Origin: Curtobacterium sp. 458
Lineage (GTDB): Bacteria; Actinomycetota; Actinomycetes; Actinomycetales; Microbacteriaceae
Length of the DNA: 64,000 bases
Direction: 5' to 3'
Assembly (NCBI RefSeq): GCF_030406605.1
Contig: NZ_CP129104.1
Location: 3,615,617-3,679,616 of the forward strand
Shown here: one piece after another, positions 26,020 through 34,423 of the stretch
Layout of the letters: every line of letters begins with the position of its first letter
How positions within the stretch are numbered: the first letter of the stretch is position 1
Notes under the pieces: model-generated
The model's input: only the letters and a program-made list of their open reading frames with translations
Told to the model about the DNA's origin: nothing
Databases searched by the model: none
Program-made: the position numbers and the translations under genes

Positions 26020-26715
26020 ATGCGGCACACACCCCACTTCCTCATGACCGACGTCGCCGAGGTCCGTCGGCTCATCGCCGCGAGTCCGTGGGCCACGATC
26101 GTGTCGCACACCGACGCCGGGCTCGTCGCCTCGCACTACCCGGTGCTGCTCGACACCACGGCGGGCGGCGACGACGAGATCGTCCTCGTCTCCCACGTCG
26201 GCCGCCCCGACGAGGTCGCGCACGAGCTCGGGCAGCACGAGGTCCTCGTCGTGTTCCAGGGACCGCACGGCTACGTCTCCCCCGCCTGGTACCCGCCCGA
26301 GCAGTTCGTCCCGACCTGGAACCACGTCACCGCCCACTGCTGGGGCACGCCGGAGATCCTCTCGGACGACGAGAACTTCCGCGTCCTCGGCGAACTCGTC
26401 GACCACTTCGAGCAGCGCATGCCGGAACCGGTCTCCCTCGACGTCGACCAGGAGACCGCCCGCCGCATCGCCCTCGGCACCGTGGGCATCCGCATCCGCG
26501 TCACCCGGTTCGACGCCCGCGCCAAGCTGTCGCAGAACAAGGCACCCGAGGTCGTCGAGCGGATCATCGCGGGCCTCCGTGGCGACGGCCCCTACGCGTC
26601 GCCGGCGCTCGGCGACGAGATGGCCAGAGCACACGCCGTACGCGTGACCGGCCGGGAGGCGCAGGGCCCACGCCGCCGGTTCCGGGCCGACGCGCCAGCG
26701 GCGGACCGGCCGTGA
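26020..26715 (+). CDS. PaiB-family FMN-binding protein
   Basis: A 231-residue protein of the PaiB type (negative regulator / FMN-binding split barrel). Recognisable blocks are VRRLIAASPWATIVSH, LVASHYPVLLD, GPHGYVSPAWYP and VPTWNHVTAHCWGTP, the conserved segments of the family, followed by KLSQNKAPEV. A CACGCT box lies 6 nt before the ATG at 26020, a leaderless start. The last 25 residues (TGREAQGPRRRF...) are basic, proline-rich and not part of the domain; they include a dispersed-repeat copy at 26650-26662. Its stop overlaps the next gene (GTGA), so it is coupled to the amidohydrolase. Whether it binds DNA, flavin or both is not shown by the sequence. Confidence 0.9.
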   Translation: MRHTPHFLMTDVAEVRRLIAASPWATIVSHTDAGLVASHYPVLLDTTAGGDDEIVLVSHVGRPDEVAHELGQHEVLVVFQGPHGYVSPAWYPPEQFVPTWNHVTAHCWGTPEILSDDENFRVLGELVDHFEQRMPEPVSLDVDQETARRIALGTVGIRIRVTRFDARAKLSQNKAPEVVERIIAGLRGDGPYASPALGDEMARAHAVRVTGREAQGPRRRFRADAPAADRP

Positions 26716-28199
26716 CGGTGGGGATGACCGAGACACTGCTCCGCACCGTCCGCCGGGTGGGCACCTCGGGCGCCCCGTCCGACGTCCGTGTCGTCGACGG
26801 GCGGGTCACCGCGATCGCCCCGGCCGGGACGCTCGAGCCGTCCGGCCCCGACACCGACGTCGTCGAGGCGTCCGGCGCGTGGCTCGGCCCTGGGCTCGTC
26901 GACCACCACGTGCACTTCGACCAGTGGGCGCTCGTGCGCCGGCGGGTCGACGTCTCCGGCTGTGACTCCGCCGAGGCGACCGCCGCCCTCCTGGCGGACG
27001 CGGCCCGGACCGGCGTGACGGACCGTGTGCTCGTCGCCCACGGCTACCGAGACGGGATGTGGCCACGCCCCGCGCGACGTGCGCTGCTCGACCAGGCCGC
27101 ACCGGGCCTCCCGGTCGTCGTGATCAGTGCGGACCTGCACGCCGTGTGGTGCAACGCCCTCGCGCTGCAGCACTTCGCCGCGCTCGTCGGCCGGCCGCTC
27201 GCGGCGGGCGAGGACGGCGTCCTGCGCGAGCAGGACGCGTTCGACGTGACCGGCGCGTTGTCGCGTGTGCCGGACGACGTGCTCGACGGTTACGTCGCGG
27301 ACGCCGTCGAGGCCGCTGCGGCGCGCGGCGTGACGCGGGTGCGCGACCTCGAGATGGTGTTCGGGATCGACCGGTGGACGCGGCGCGTGCAGGCCGGCAC
27401 CGACGGCCTGCGGGTCGACTCCGGCGTGTACCCGGGCGAGCTCGACGCGGCGATCGAGCGGGGGCTGCGGAGCGGCGACGGCGTCCCGGGCACCCGGGGC
27501 CTCGTCCGGATGGGTCCGTTCAAGGTGATCACCGACGGGTCGCTCGGCACGAGGACCGCGGCGATGGCCTCGGGCGAGGGTGTGCTCGCGTACGCGTTCG
27601 AGGACCTCGTCGCGATGGTCCGCCGCGCCGTCGATGCCGGACTCGTCCCCGCGGTGCACGCGATCGGCGACCGGGCGAACACCCTCGCGCTCGACGTGTT
27701 CGAGGCCGTCGGTGCCCGCGGCACGATCGAGCACGCCCAGCTCCTCGAGGTGGACGACGTCGAGCGGTTCGCCCGGCTCGGCGTGGCGGCGTCCGTGCAG
27801 CCCGAGCACGCGATGGACGACCGGGACATCGCGGACCGCCACTGGGCTGGTGCGACGGACCGGGCGTTCCCGTTCGCGTCCCTCGACCGTGCCGGTGCGA
27901 CGCTGTTGCTCGGGTCGGACGCGCCCGTCGCACCGCTCGACCCCTGGGTGTCGATGGCTGCCGCGGTGGGGCGCGACCGTGACGGCCGCGAGCCGTGGCA
28001 CCCCGCCGAGCGACTCGCTGCGGTGACCGCGTGGCGCGGGTCGACCGAGGGCCGGCGGGTCGGTGTGTCCGTCGGTGACGCGGCGGACCTGGTGCTGCTC
28101 GGGGCCGATCCGCTCGCGGCGTCCTCGTCGACCGAGCTGCGCGGGATGCCCGTGCTCGGGACGGCGATCGCGGGGCGGTTCACGTACCTCGACGTGTGA
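26712..28199 (+). CDS. Amidohydrolase family protein (YtcJ-like)
   Basis: A 495-residue metal-dependent hydrolase of the amidohydrolase_3 group. The first metal motif is HxH in GLVDHHVHFDQW (about residue 64). The metal-bridging residue is expected in MGPFKVITDGSLGTRTAAM (Lys), and later metal ligands lie in VPAVHAIGD, RGTIEHAQLL and LLGSDAPV. YtcJ-like enzymes hydrolyse amide or formamide bonds; the substrate is unknown. The chosen GTG at 26712 overlaps the PaiB stop; an ATG at 26724, also in frame, is possible. Its C-terminus converges on the Nei-type gene with only 6 nt between stops and no terminator. Confidence 0.9.
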   Translation: MTVGMTETLLRTVRRVGTSGAPSDVRVVDGRVTAIAPAGTLEPSGPDTDVVEASGAWLGPGLVDHHVHFDQWALVRRRVDVSGCDSAEATAALLADAARTGVTDRVLVAHGYRDGMWPRPARRALLDQAAPGLPVVVISADLHAVWCNALALQHFAALVGRPLAAGEDGVLREQDAFDVTGALSRVPDDVLDGYVADAVEAAAARGVTRVRDLEMVFGIDRWTRRVQAGTDGLRVDSGVYPGELDAAIERGLRSGDGVPGTRGLVRMGPFKVITDGSLGTRTAAMASGEGVLAYAFEDLVAMVRRAVDAGLVPAVHAIGDRANTLALDVFEAVGARGTIEHAQLLEVDDVERFARLGVAASVQPEHAMDDRDIADRHWAGATDRAFPFASLDRAGATLLLGSDAPVAPLDPWVSMAAAVGRDRDGREPWHPAERLAAVTAWRGSTEGRRVGVSVGDAADLVLLGADPLAASSSTELRGMPVLGTAIAGRFTYLDV

Positions 28200-28205
28200 C
28201 CCGGG

Positions 28206-29135
28206 CTACTTCTGGTCCTTCGGGCACCAGTACAGCTTGCGGCCGGCCATGTCCGCCATCCGGACCTCGGTGCCGCAGACCCGGCAGGGCTCGCCCTGGC
28301 GGTGGTACACCCAGTGGCGGTCCTTCCGCGACCGCACGGCTTTGGCGTGCTCGGCCTTCGAGAGGCCGTCCATTGTGAGCATGAGGCCGTCACGGACACC
28401 CGCGTGGAGGAGCACCGACCAGTCCTGCCACAGTGCCTTCGCCTGCTTGACCGTCAGCGTGTTCCCCGGCTTGTACGGGTCGATGCGCTGCCGGAACAGC
28501 AGCTCGGCACGGTAGATGTTGCCGATCCCGCTCACCACCGACTGGTCCATGAGCAGCTGCCCGATCGCGACGCGGCGCTTTCGGACGTTCTCCACGAAGG
28601 TCTTCTCGGCCTCTGGCCCGTCGTCGTTGATCGGGTCCGGGCCGAGCTTGTCGAGCGCCTGCTGCACGCCGGCCGGGTCCTCGACGACGCACGCCGTCGG
28701 GCCGCGGAGGTCGGCGACGGTGTCCTCCGTGAGGATGCGGACGCGCACCTGTCCGACCGGGTCCGGCGGGAACGACTCGATCGGGTCCTCCGCCTTCTCC
28801 TGCTCGGCCATCCGGTAGCGGGCCAGCCGCGGCGCGCCGATGGACGAGAGCGACTCCTCGCCGTCGCCGTCCTCGGACAGCGCCTCGGCCGAGGAGATCA
28901 CGCCCGCGAAGTCCCACGCGCCGTACAGGCCGAGGTGCACGCGGAGGAACAGGTCGCCCTCGAACTCGAGGAACATCTGCTTGCCGACCGCGCGGGCCGC
29001 GACCATCCGCGCGCCGTCGAGCCGTTCGGCCCCGGCGGCGAAGCGCCCCTGCGGACTGGAGACCTCGCAGCGCTTGCCGACGAAGTGCCGGGTGAACTGG
29101 TTGGCGATGCGGTGGACGGAGTGACCCTCGGGCAT
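28206..29135 (-). CDS. Fpg/Nei-family DNA glycosylase
   Basis: A 309-residue base-excision repair enzyme that should remove oxidised bases and nick the abasic site. The mature catalytic N-terminus is Pro2-Glu3 in MPEGHSVHR, the endonuclease-VIII (Nei2-like) form. The helix-two-turn-helix signature is VSGIGNIYRAELLFRQRI. The C-terminal zinc finger keeps Cys284, Cys287 (CRVC) and Cys304 (WCPKDQK), but the expected fourth cysteine is Asp307 and the chain ends two residues later. That is unusual for a four-Cys finger. It lies 18 nt behind rpiB and is probably co-transcribed. Confidence 0.93.
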   Translation of the reverse strand: MPEGHSVHRIANQFTRHFVGKRCEVSSPQGRFAAGAERLDGARMVAARAVGKQMFLEFEGDLFLRVHLGLYGAWDFAGVISSAEALSEDGDGEESLSSIGAPRLARYRMAEQEKAEDPIESFPPDPVGQVRVRILTEDTVADLRGPTACVVEDPAGVQQALDKLGPDPINDDGPEAEKTFVENVRKRRVAIGQLLMDQSVVSGIGNIYRAELLFRQRIDPYKPGNTLTVKQAKALWQDWSVLLHAGVRDGLMLTMDGLSKAEHAKAVRSRKDRHWVYHRQGEPCRVCGTEVRMADMAGRKLYWCPKDQK

Positions 29136-29153
29136 GGAGCCTGTCTACCCGGC

Positions 29154-29642
29154 CTACTCGTCGATCTGCTTACCGGCGATGTGCCCCGTCGTCTCGTACT
29201 CCGCCAGCTGCGCGATGCGACGGGCGTGGCGCTCCTCGCCCGAGAAGGGCTCCGCGACGAAGAGGTCGACGAAGCGCATGGCCTCGTCCTCGGTGTGCTG
29301 GCGGGCGCCGATCGAGATGACGTTCGCGTCGTTGTGCTGGCGGGCGAGCAGCGCGGTCGACTCGTTCCAGACGAGCGCGGCGCGGACGCCCTCGACCTTG
29401 TTCGCGGCGATCTGCTCGCCGTTGCCCGAGCCGCCGAACACGACGCCGAGGGCCTCGACCCCGGCACGCTGGTCCTGCACCACGGCGTGCGCGGCGTTGA
29501 TGCAGAACGAGGGGTAGTCGTCGAGCGCGTCGTACTCGGTCGGCCCGTGGTCCACCACCTCGTGCCCGGCCTCCGTCAGGTGCTGGGCGAGGGTCTTGTT
29601 GAACTCGAGGCCGGCGTGGTCCGTTCCGAGGTGGATGCGCAT
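29154..29642 (-). CDS. rpiB: Ribose-5-phosphate isomerase B
   Basis: A 162-residue LacAB/RpiB-type isomerase interconverting ribose 5-phosphate and ribulose 5-phosphate in the pentose phosphate pathway. The N-terminal phosphate-binding MRIHLGTDHAGLEF, the catalytic Asp in DYPSFCINA and the GGSGNGEQIAANKV active-site loop are intact. The ATG at 29642 has TAGGAT 7 nt upstream (29650-29655), a leaderless start. It leads the rpiB-nei pair. Confidence 0.97.
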   Translation of the reverse strand: MRIHLGTDHAGLEFNKTLAQHLTEAGHEVVDHGPTEYDALDDYPSFCINAAHAVVQDQRAGVEALGVVFGGSGNGEQIAANKVEGVRAALVWNESTALLARQHNDANVISIGARQHTEDEAMRFVDLFVAEPFSGEERHARRIAQLAEYETTGHIAGKQIDE

Positions 29643-29664
29643 GGCCTCGATCCTATTCCCGCGC

Positions 29665-30273
29665 CTACCGACCCCTGACCACGACCACGACGTACCGCGT
29701 GGGCTCGTCGCCGGTGTTCCGGTAGACGACGTCGGCCGGCTCGCCGAGCTCGATCCGGTCCCCCGTCCCGAGGCGGGTCACCGCGTCGCCGACGACGAGT
29801 TCGAGGGTGCCGTCGAGCACCCAGATGCAGTGCCGCAGGAAGGCGTACGCGGACGCCGGGTAGGCCACTTCGCGGCCGGCCGGGAGGCGCACCTCGGTCA
29901 CGTCCGCGGGGAAGTCCGCACTCGAGACGGGACGGCGCCGGTACCCGGTGTCGGGGTCGGTCCAGGAATCCGCGGTCGCGCCGCGTTGGACGCCGCGCGC
30001 CTCGTCGGGATCGCTCGCCCTGGGCACCTCGTGTTCGAGGCTCTCGTCGAGGAGCTGTGACACCGTGAGCCCGAACGCCCCGGAGAGCCGCCCGAGGATC
30101 GTCGCGGTCGGGCTGGACACCCCGCGTTCGACGCGGTTGATCATGGCGCGGGAGACGCCCGACTCCTCGGCGAGCTCGGTGAGGCTCCACTTCCGCTCGG
30201 TCCGCAGCCGCTGGAGTCGCTCGCCGAGGGCCCGTTCCGCGAGGTCCGACTCGTCGTCTACGATGTGAGACAT
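29665..30273 (-). CDS. XRE-family regulator with C-terminal cupin domain
   Basis: A 202-residue regulator. The N-terminal HTH reads LGERLQRLRTERKWSLTELA then GVSRAMINRVERG, a standard Cro/C1 fold. The cupin barrel (about 105-200) is visible in LPAGREVAYPASAY, CIWVLDGTLELVVG and LGTGDRIELGEPADV, which would bind a small effector. This is the PuuR-like layout. The ATG at 30273 shares its CATG with the start of the divergent acetyltransferase, and a TATGCT box (30280-30285) sits 6 nt upstream, inside the acetyltransferase reading frame. It may therefore repress both its own gene and the neighbour. An in-frame extension to 30429 is rejected. Confidence 0.92.
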   Translation of the reverse strand: MSHIVDDESDLAERALGERLQRLRTERKWSLTELAEESGVSRAMINRVERGVSSPTATILGRLSGAFGLTVSQLLDESLEHEVPRASDPDEARGVQRGATADSWTDPDTGYRRRPVSSADFPADVTEVRLPAGREVAYPASAYAFLRHCIWVLDGTLELVVGDAVTRLGTGDRIELGEPADVVYRNTGDEPTRYVVVVVRGR

Positions 30274-30285
30274 GGCGACAGCATA
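30259..30285. promoter_or_regulatory. Facing -10 boxes of two divergent leaderless genes
   Basis: TACGAT (30259-30264, plus) and TATGCT (30280-30285, minus) face each other. The plus-strand ATG (30272-30274) and minus-strand ATG (30273-30271) share the tetranucleotide CATG. Each transcript would begin at its own start codon, and polymerase binding at one site would cover the other. Confidence 0.6.
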
Positions 30286-30799
30286 TGCGACGAACGGAGT
30301 GGGCCCGGTCTCGGTGCGGGACTGCGAGCCGCGCGACCTCGACGTCGTCCACGCGCTGCACGTCGATGCCGTCCTGCACTCCACCGCGATCTGGCAGGAC
30401 GAGCCGCAGCCGCGCGCGTGGTTCGACACCTGGCTCGCGGAGCGACGAGCCGACGGCTTCCCGGTCCTCGTCGCGGAGGTCGACGGCGTCGTCGCCGGGT
30501 ACTCGACCTACGGGCCGTTCCGACCGAAGGAGGGCTACCGGCACACGGTCGAGCACAGCGTCTACGTGGTCGACCGGTTCCGCGGGCGCGGTGTCGCGAC
30601 GGTGCTCATGCGCGCCCTGGTCGACCGGGCACGAGCGGACGGCCACCACGTCATGATGGCGGGGATCTGCTCGTCGAACACCGGATCGATCGCGCTGCAC
30701 GAGCGCCTCGGGTTCACCACCGTGGGCGTGCTGCCCGAGGTGGGGCGGAAGTTCGACCGCTGGCTCGACCTGACGCTCATGCGGTTGTCGCTCGACTGA
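30272..30799 (+). CDS. GNAT-family N-acetyltransferase
   Basis: A 175-residue acetyltransferase resembling phosphinothricin acetyltransferase. The acetyl-CoA motif A reads VYVVDRFRGRGVATVLMRAL (R/QxxGxG/A as RFRGRGVA) and motif B HVMMAGICSSNTGSIALHER with the FTTVG end. Substrate is uncertain; the YSTYGPFRPKEGYRHTVEH block is that of PAT/YncA-type enzymes acting on small amines or methionine derivatives. The ATG at 30272 follows TACGAT by 7 nt. A GTG at 30299, still in frame and closer to the conserved VSVRDCEPRD start, is an alternative. Confidence 0.9.
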   Translation: MATAYATNGVGPVSVRDCEPRDLDVVHALHVDAVLHSTAIWQDEPQPRAWFDTWLAERRADGFPVLVAEVDGVVAGYSTYGPFRPKEGYRHTVEHSVYVVDRFRGRGVATVLMRALVDRARADGHHVMMAGICSSNTGSIALHERLGFTTVGVLPEVGRKFDRWLDLTLMRLSLD

Positions 30800-31035
30800 A
30801 CCGCCCCCGGGAGCCGCAGCCGCGCGGCGGGAGCGATCCGTGCCTCCCGGCCGCCCCGCGCTCCTGCGCTCCCGCGCTCCCGCGCCCATGCGCTCCTGCG
30901 CTCCTGCACAACCAAAGTCAGACCGAACCGGACGATCACATGGTTCCGCGCGTCTTCGGTTGTGCGGCGACCATCCGCACCACGCGTGCGGCGGGGCGGG
31001 GGCGACCCGCGCCTCCCGGCCGACCGCCCCGCGCG
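30800..31035. other. Gene-free convergent region with two repeat-family half-sites
   Basis: No coding potential is seen. It contains two single copies of the dispersed repeat, CGTGCCTCCCGGCCG (30839-30853) and CGCGCCTCCCGGCCG (31008-31022). Between them is a low-complexity run of CGCTCCTG/CGCTCCCG direct repeats (about 30860-30905). It probably serves as a termination zone between the convergent GNAT and DsbA-like genes. Confidence 0.5.
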
Positions 31036-31677
31036 TCAGGCGGTGGTGTCGAAGATCGGGCCGACGGTCCTCGAGCGCTTGAGCTCGAAGAAGCCCGGGT
31101 ACTTCGCGACCGCGACGACGCCGTCCCAGAGGTCGAGCGCCTCCTGGCCCTTCGGAGCCGGGGAGATGACCGGTCCGAAGAACGCGGTGCCGTCGACGGC
31201 GATCACCGGCGTCCCCACGTCCTGACCGACGCGGTCGATGCCGTCCTGGTGGCTCGCGCGGACGGCCTGGTCGACCTCGTCCGTCCAGGCGTACTCGAGC
31301 AGGTCCGCGTCGAGGTCGAGCTCCGCGAGCACGGCGGGGACGACCTGCTCGGGGTCGCTCTCCTGGCGGTGGTGGACGTGCTCCCCGAGGGCGTCGTAGA
31401 GCGGCTTCACGACCTGGTCCCCGTGCCGGAGCCGCGCGGCGGCGACGATGCGCGGGTAGACCTGCCCCTTCGTGAGGCGCTCGCGGTAGTCCTCCGGGAC
31501 GTCCTGGTGCTCGTTCAGCACGAACAGGCTCATCACGTGCCAGGTGACGTCGATCGGGCGCTGCCGCTCGACCTCGCCCACCCACCGGCTCGTCATCCAG
31601 GCCCACGGGCAGTTCGGGTCGAACCAGAAGTCCACGGCGGTTCGTTGGGAGGTGTTGTCCACAGTCGTGTCGGTCAC
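31036..31677 (-). CDS. DsbA-family protein, mycothiol-dependent nitroreductase (Rv2466c) type
   Basis: A 213-residue cytoplasmic thioredoxin-fold protein. The active-site motif near the N-terminus is DPNCPWAW, with Cys23 followed by Ala26, so it has a single active-site thiol. The Mycobacterium tuberculosis relative Rv2466c, a mycothiol-dependent oxidoreductase, has CPWC. The helical insertion and the GTPVIAVDGTAFFGPVISP segment near the cis-proline are as in that family. The GTG at 31677 has TACGCT 7 nt upstream (31685-31690), a leaderless start. It is divergent from pepN across about 125 nt. Confidence 0.88.
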   Translation of the reverse strand: MTDTTVDNTSQRTAVDFWFDPNCPWAWMTSRWVGEVERQRPIDVTWHVMSLFVLNEHQDVPEDYRERLTKGQVYPRIVAAARLRHGDQVVKPLYDALGEHVHHRQESDPEQVVPAVLAELDLDADLLEYAWTDEVDQAVRASHQDGIDRVGQDVGTPVIAVDGTAFFGPVISPAPKGQEALDLWDGVVAVAKYPGFFELKRSRTVGPIFDTTA

Positions 31678-31801
31678 GGATGCGAGCGTACGCGCGCTCG
31701 CTAGGCTGGAGTCGACCGTCCCGCCGGTGCACGACGCCGCGCCGGGACCCCTCGCACGCGGACAACGACCGTCCGCGTCCACAGTGGAAGTTGGAGCGTC
31801 C

Positions 31802-34342
31802 GTGCCCGGAGAGAACCTCACCCGAATCGAAGCCCAGGAACGCGCGAACGTCGTCGACGTGCAGTCGTACGACGTCGAGCTCGACCTCACCCGCGGCGCC
31901 GAGACCTTCGGCAGCACCACGCGCGTGCGGTTCACCGCGACCGCCGGGGCCTCGACCTTCATCGACGCGATCACGAAGACCGTGCACTCCGTCACCCTGA
32001 ACGGCACCGCGCTCGACGTCGCCGCGGTGAACGACGGCGTCCGCATCCAGCTCGACGGGCTGCAGGAGCAGAACGAGCTCGTCGTCGTCGCCGACGCGCT
32101 GTACACGAACACGGGCGAGGGCCTGCACCGCTTCGTGGACCCCGTCGACGACGAGGTGTACCTGTACTCCCAGTTCGAGGTCCCGGACTCGCGACGCATG
32201 TTCGCCGTGTTCGAGCAGCCCGACCTCAAGGCCGAGTTCTCCTTCACCGTCACGGCACCCGCCCGCTGGCAGGTCGTGTCGAACTCCCCCACGCCCGAGC
32301 CGCACGTCGACGGCGACGTCGCGACGTGGTCGTTCGCCCCGACCGCGACGATCTCGAGCTACATCACCGCGCTGGTCGCCGGCCCGTACGAGGTCGTGCG
32401 GGACGAGCTGACGAGCCGTGACGGCCGGACGATCCCCCTCGGCGTGTTCGCGCGGAAGTCGCTCGCCGAGTACCTCGACCCCGAGTACGTGTTCGACATC
32501 ACGAAGAAGGGCTTCGCCTACTACGAGGAGAAGTTCGACGTCCCGTACCCGTTCGAGAAGTACGACCAGCTCTTCGTGCCGGAGTTCAACGCCGGCGCCA
32601 TGGAGAACGCGGGCGCGGTGACCTTCACCGAGACCTACGTGTTCCGCTCCAAGGTCACCGACGCCATCAAGGAGCGCCGGGTCGTCACGATCCTGCACGA
32701 GCTCGCGCACATGTGGTTCGGCGACCTCGTCACGATGAAGTGGTGGAACGACCTCTGGCTCAACGAGTCCTTCGCCGAGTGGGCCTCCACCATCGCGACG
32801 GCCGAGGCCACCGAGTGGACCGAGGCGTGGACCACGTTCCAGGCGATGGAGAAGTCGTGGGCGTACCGGCAGGACCAGCTGCCCTCGACGCACCCGATCG
32901 TCGCGACGATCAACGACCTCGAGGACGTCCAGGTCAACTTCGACGGCATCACCTACGCGAAGGGCGGCTCGGTCCTCAAGCAGCTCGTCGCGTGGGTCGG
33001 CATCGACGCCTTCTTCGCCGGGGTCTCGGCGTACTTCAAGAAGCACCACCACGGGAACACCGAGCTGCGTGACCTGCTCGTCGAGCTCGAGGCCACGAGC
33101 GGCCGCGACCTCTCGGACTGGTCGGCGCTGTGGCTCGAGACCGCGGGCGTGAACACGCTCCGCCCGGAGTTCGACGTCGACGCGGACGGCACCATCACGT
33201 CGTTCGCGGTCCTGCAGGAGGCTCCTTCCGAGTACCCGACGCTCCGCCCGCACCGTCTGGCGATCGGCGTCTACGCGGCGGCCGAGGGCGGCAAGCTCGA
33301 GCGCACCCACCGCGTCGAGATCGACGTCGACGGCGCTCGCACGGAGGTCCCGGAGCTCGTCGGCGTCCACCGCGGCGACCTCGTGCTGCTCAACGACGAC
33401 GACCTCGCCTACGCGAAGATCCGCCTCGACGAGCAGTCCCGCCAGACCGCGATCGCGCACCTCGCCGACATCGCGAACCCGCTCGCGCGCTCGATCGTCT
33501 GGGGTGCCATCTGGGACGCCACGCGCGACGCCGAGGCCCCCGCGAGCGACTACGTGCGCCTCGTCCTCGGCAACATCGCGAGCGAGACCGAGTCGACGAC
33601 GATCCGCACGACGCTGTCGCAGCTGCTGCTCACCGCCCGCAACTACGTCGCACCGGCGAAGTCCGAGGCGACGATCCGGCAGGTCGGCGACACGCTGTGG
33701 ACCCTCGCGACCGAGGCCGAGGCCGGCTCGGACGCACAGTTCCAGTTCGTGAAGTTCTTCGCGCAGATCCCGTCGACTCCCGAGCACGTCGCGACCCTCC
33801 GTGGGCTGCGGGACGGTTCGGTCGCGCTCGACGGGCTCGAGGTCGACACCGACCTCCGCTGGGAGCTGCTGGAGGGCCTCGTGCTCGCCGGTGCTGCCGA
33901 CGGGTCGGACGTCGACACCGAGCTCGCGGCGGACAAGACCGCGTCCGGCGAGCAGGCCGCTGCCCGCGCCCGCGCGTCGATCCCGACGGCGGAGGGCAAG
34001 CTCGCCGCGTTCTCGTCGCTCGTCGACTCGGACGCGCTGCCGAACGCGATCGTCCGCCAGACCACGGTCGGGTACCAGCACGTCAACAGCCCGGTCGTGC
34101 TCGAGGGCCTCGTGCCGAAGTACTTCGACGTCCTCACCCGCATCTGGGCCGAGCGCAGCTACCACATGGCCGACACGATCGTCACCGGGCTCTACCCGGC
34201 GCCGCTCGCCTCGGTCGAGCTGCGGGACGCCGCTCGGGCCTGGCTCGACGCGAACCCGGAGACGCCGGCGCTGCGCCGCATCGTGACCGAGAACCTCGCG
34301 GGCACCGAGCGGGCGCTCCGAGTCCAGGCGGCGGACGCCTGA
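31802..34342 (+). CDS. pepN: Aminopeptidase N (M1 family)
   Basis: An 846-residue zinc aminopeptidase that trims N-terminal residues from peptides in the cytoplasm. The exopeptidase motif GAMENAG at about residue 263 and the zinc motif HELAHMWFGD with the distal Glu in WLNESFAEW are intact. The C-terminal ERAP1-like helical domain fills residues 470-846. Length is typical (about 850). The start is GTG at 31802, with GGAG 6 nt upstream and the conserved N-terminus MPGENLTRIEAQERAN; a longer frame to 31544 overlaps the divergent DsbA-like gene and is rejected. Confidence 0.96.
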   Translation: MPGENLTRIEAQERANVVDVQSYDVELDLTRGAETFGSTTRVRFTATAGASTFIDAITKTVHSVTLNGTALDVAAVNDGVRIQLDGLQEQNELVVVADALYTNTGEGLHRFVDPVDDEVYLYSQFEVPDSRRMFAVFEQPDLKAEFSFTVTAPARWQVVSNSPTPEPHVDGDVATWSFAPTATISSYITALVAGPYEVVRDELTSRDGRTIPLGVFARKSLAEYLDPEYVFDITKKGFAYYEEKFDVPYPFEKYDQLFVPEFNAGAMENAGAVTFTETYVFRSKVTDAIKERRVVTILHELAHMWFGDLVTMKWWNDLWLNESFAEWASTIATAEATEWTEAWTTFQAMEKSWAYRQDQLPSTHPIVATINDLEDVQVNFDGITYAKGGSVLKQLVAWVGIDAFFAGVSAYFKKHHHGNTELRDLLVELEATSGRDLSDWSALWLETAGVNTLRPEFDVDADGTITSFAVLQEAPSEYPTLRPHRLAIGVYAAAEGGKLERTHRVEIDVDGARTEVPELVGVHRGDLVLLNDDDLAYAKIRLDEQSRQTAIAHLADIANPLARSIVWGAIWDATRDAEAPASDYVRLVLGNIASETESTTIRTTLSQLLLTARNYVAPAKSEATIRQVGDTLWTLATEAEAGSDAQFQFVKFFAQIPSTPEHVATLRGLRDGSVALDGLEVDTDLRWELLEGLVLAGAADGSDVDTELAADKTASGEQAAARARASIPTAEGKLAAFSSLVDSDALPNAIVRQTTVGYQHVNSPVVLEGLVPKYFDVLTRIWAERSYHMADTIVTGLYPAPLASVELRDAARAWLDANPETPALRRIVTENLAGTERALRVQAADA

Positions 34343-34364
34343 GCCGCCGGCACTGACCGCTGAC

Positions 34365-34408
34365 GGGCGGGGTCTCGGTGTTCCTCACGGGACGCCAAGG
34401 CCCCGCCC
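34365..34408 (+). terminator. Weak hairpin after pepN
   Basis: GGGCGGGG (34365-34372) with CCCCGCCC (34401-34408) around a 28-nt loop, between pepN and the MscS gene. Confidence 0.4.
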
Positions 34409-34423
34409 TCTAGCATCGTTCGG

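Noticed and set aside
24583-26736. A 717-codon version of the serine hydrolase extending over the PaiB-like gene
   Set aside because: The first 250 codons are antisense to the PaiB-like gene and have no domain; a good ribosome site precedes the ATG at 25986.
29576-34165. A 1529-codon open frame on the minus strand
   Set aside because: It runs antisense to pepN and across rpiB, the XRE regulator, GNAT and DsbA-like genes. The product is low-complexity Arg/Val/Asp sequence with no motif; it is an artefact of high GC content.
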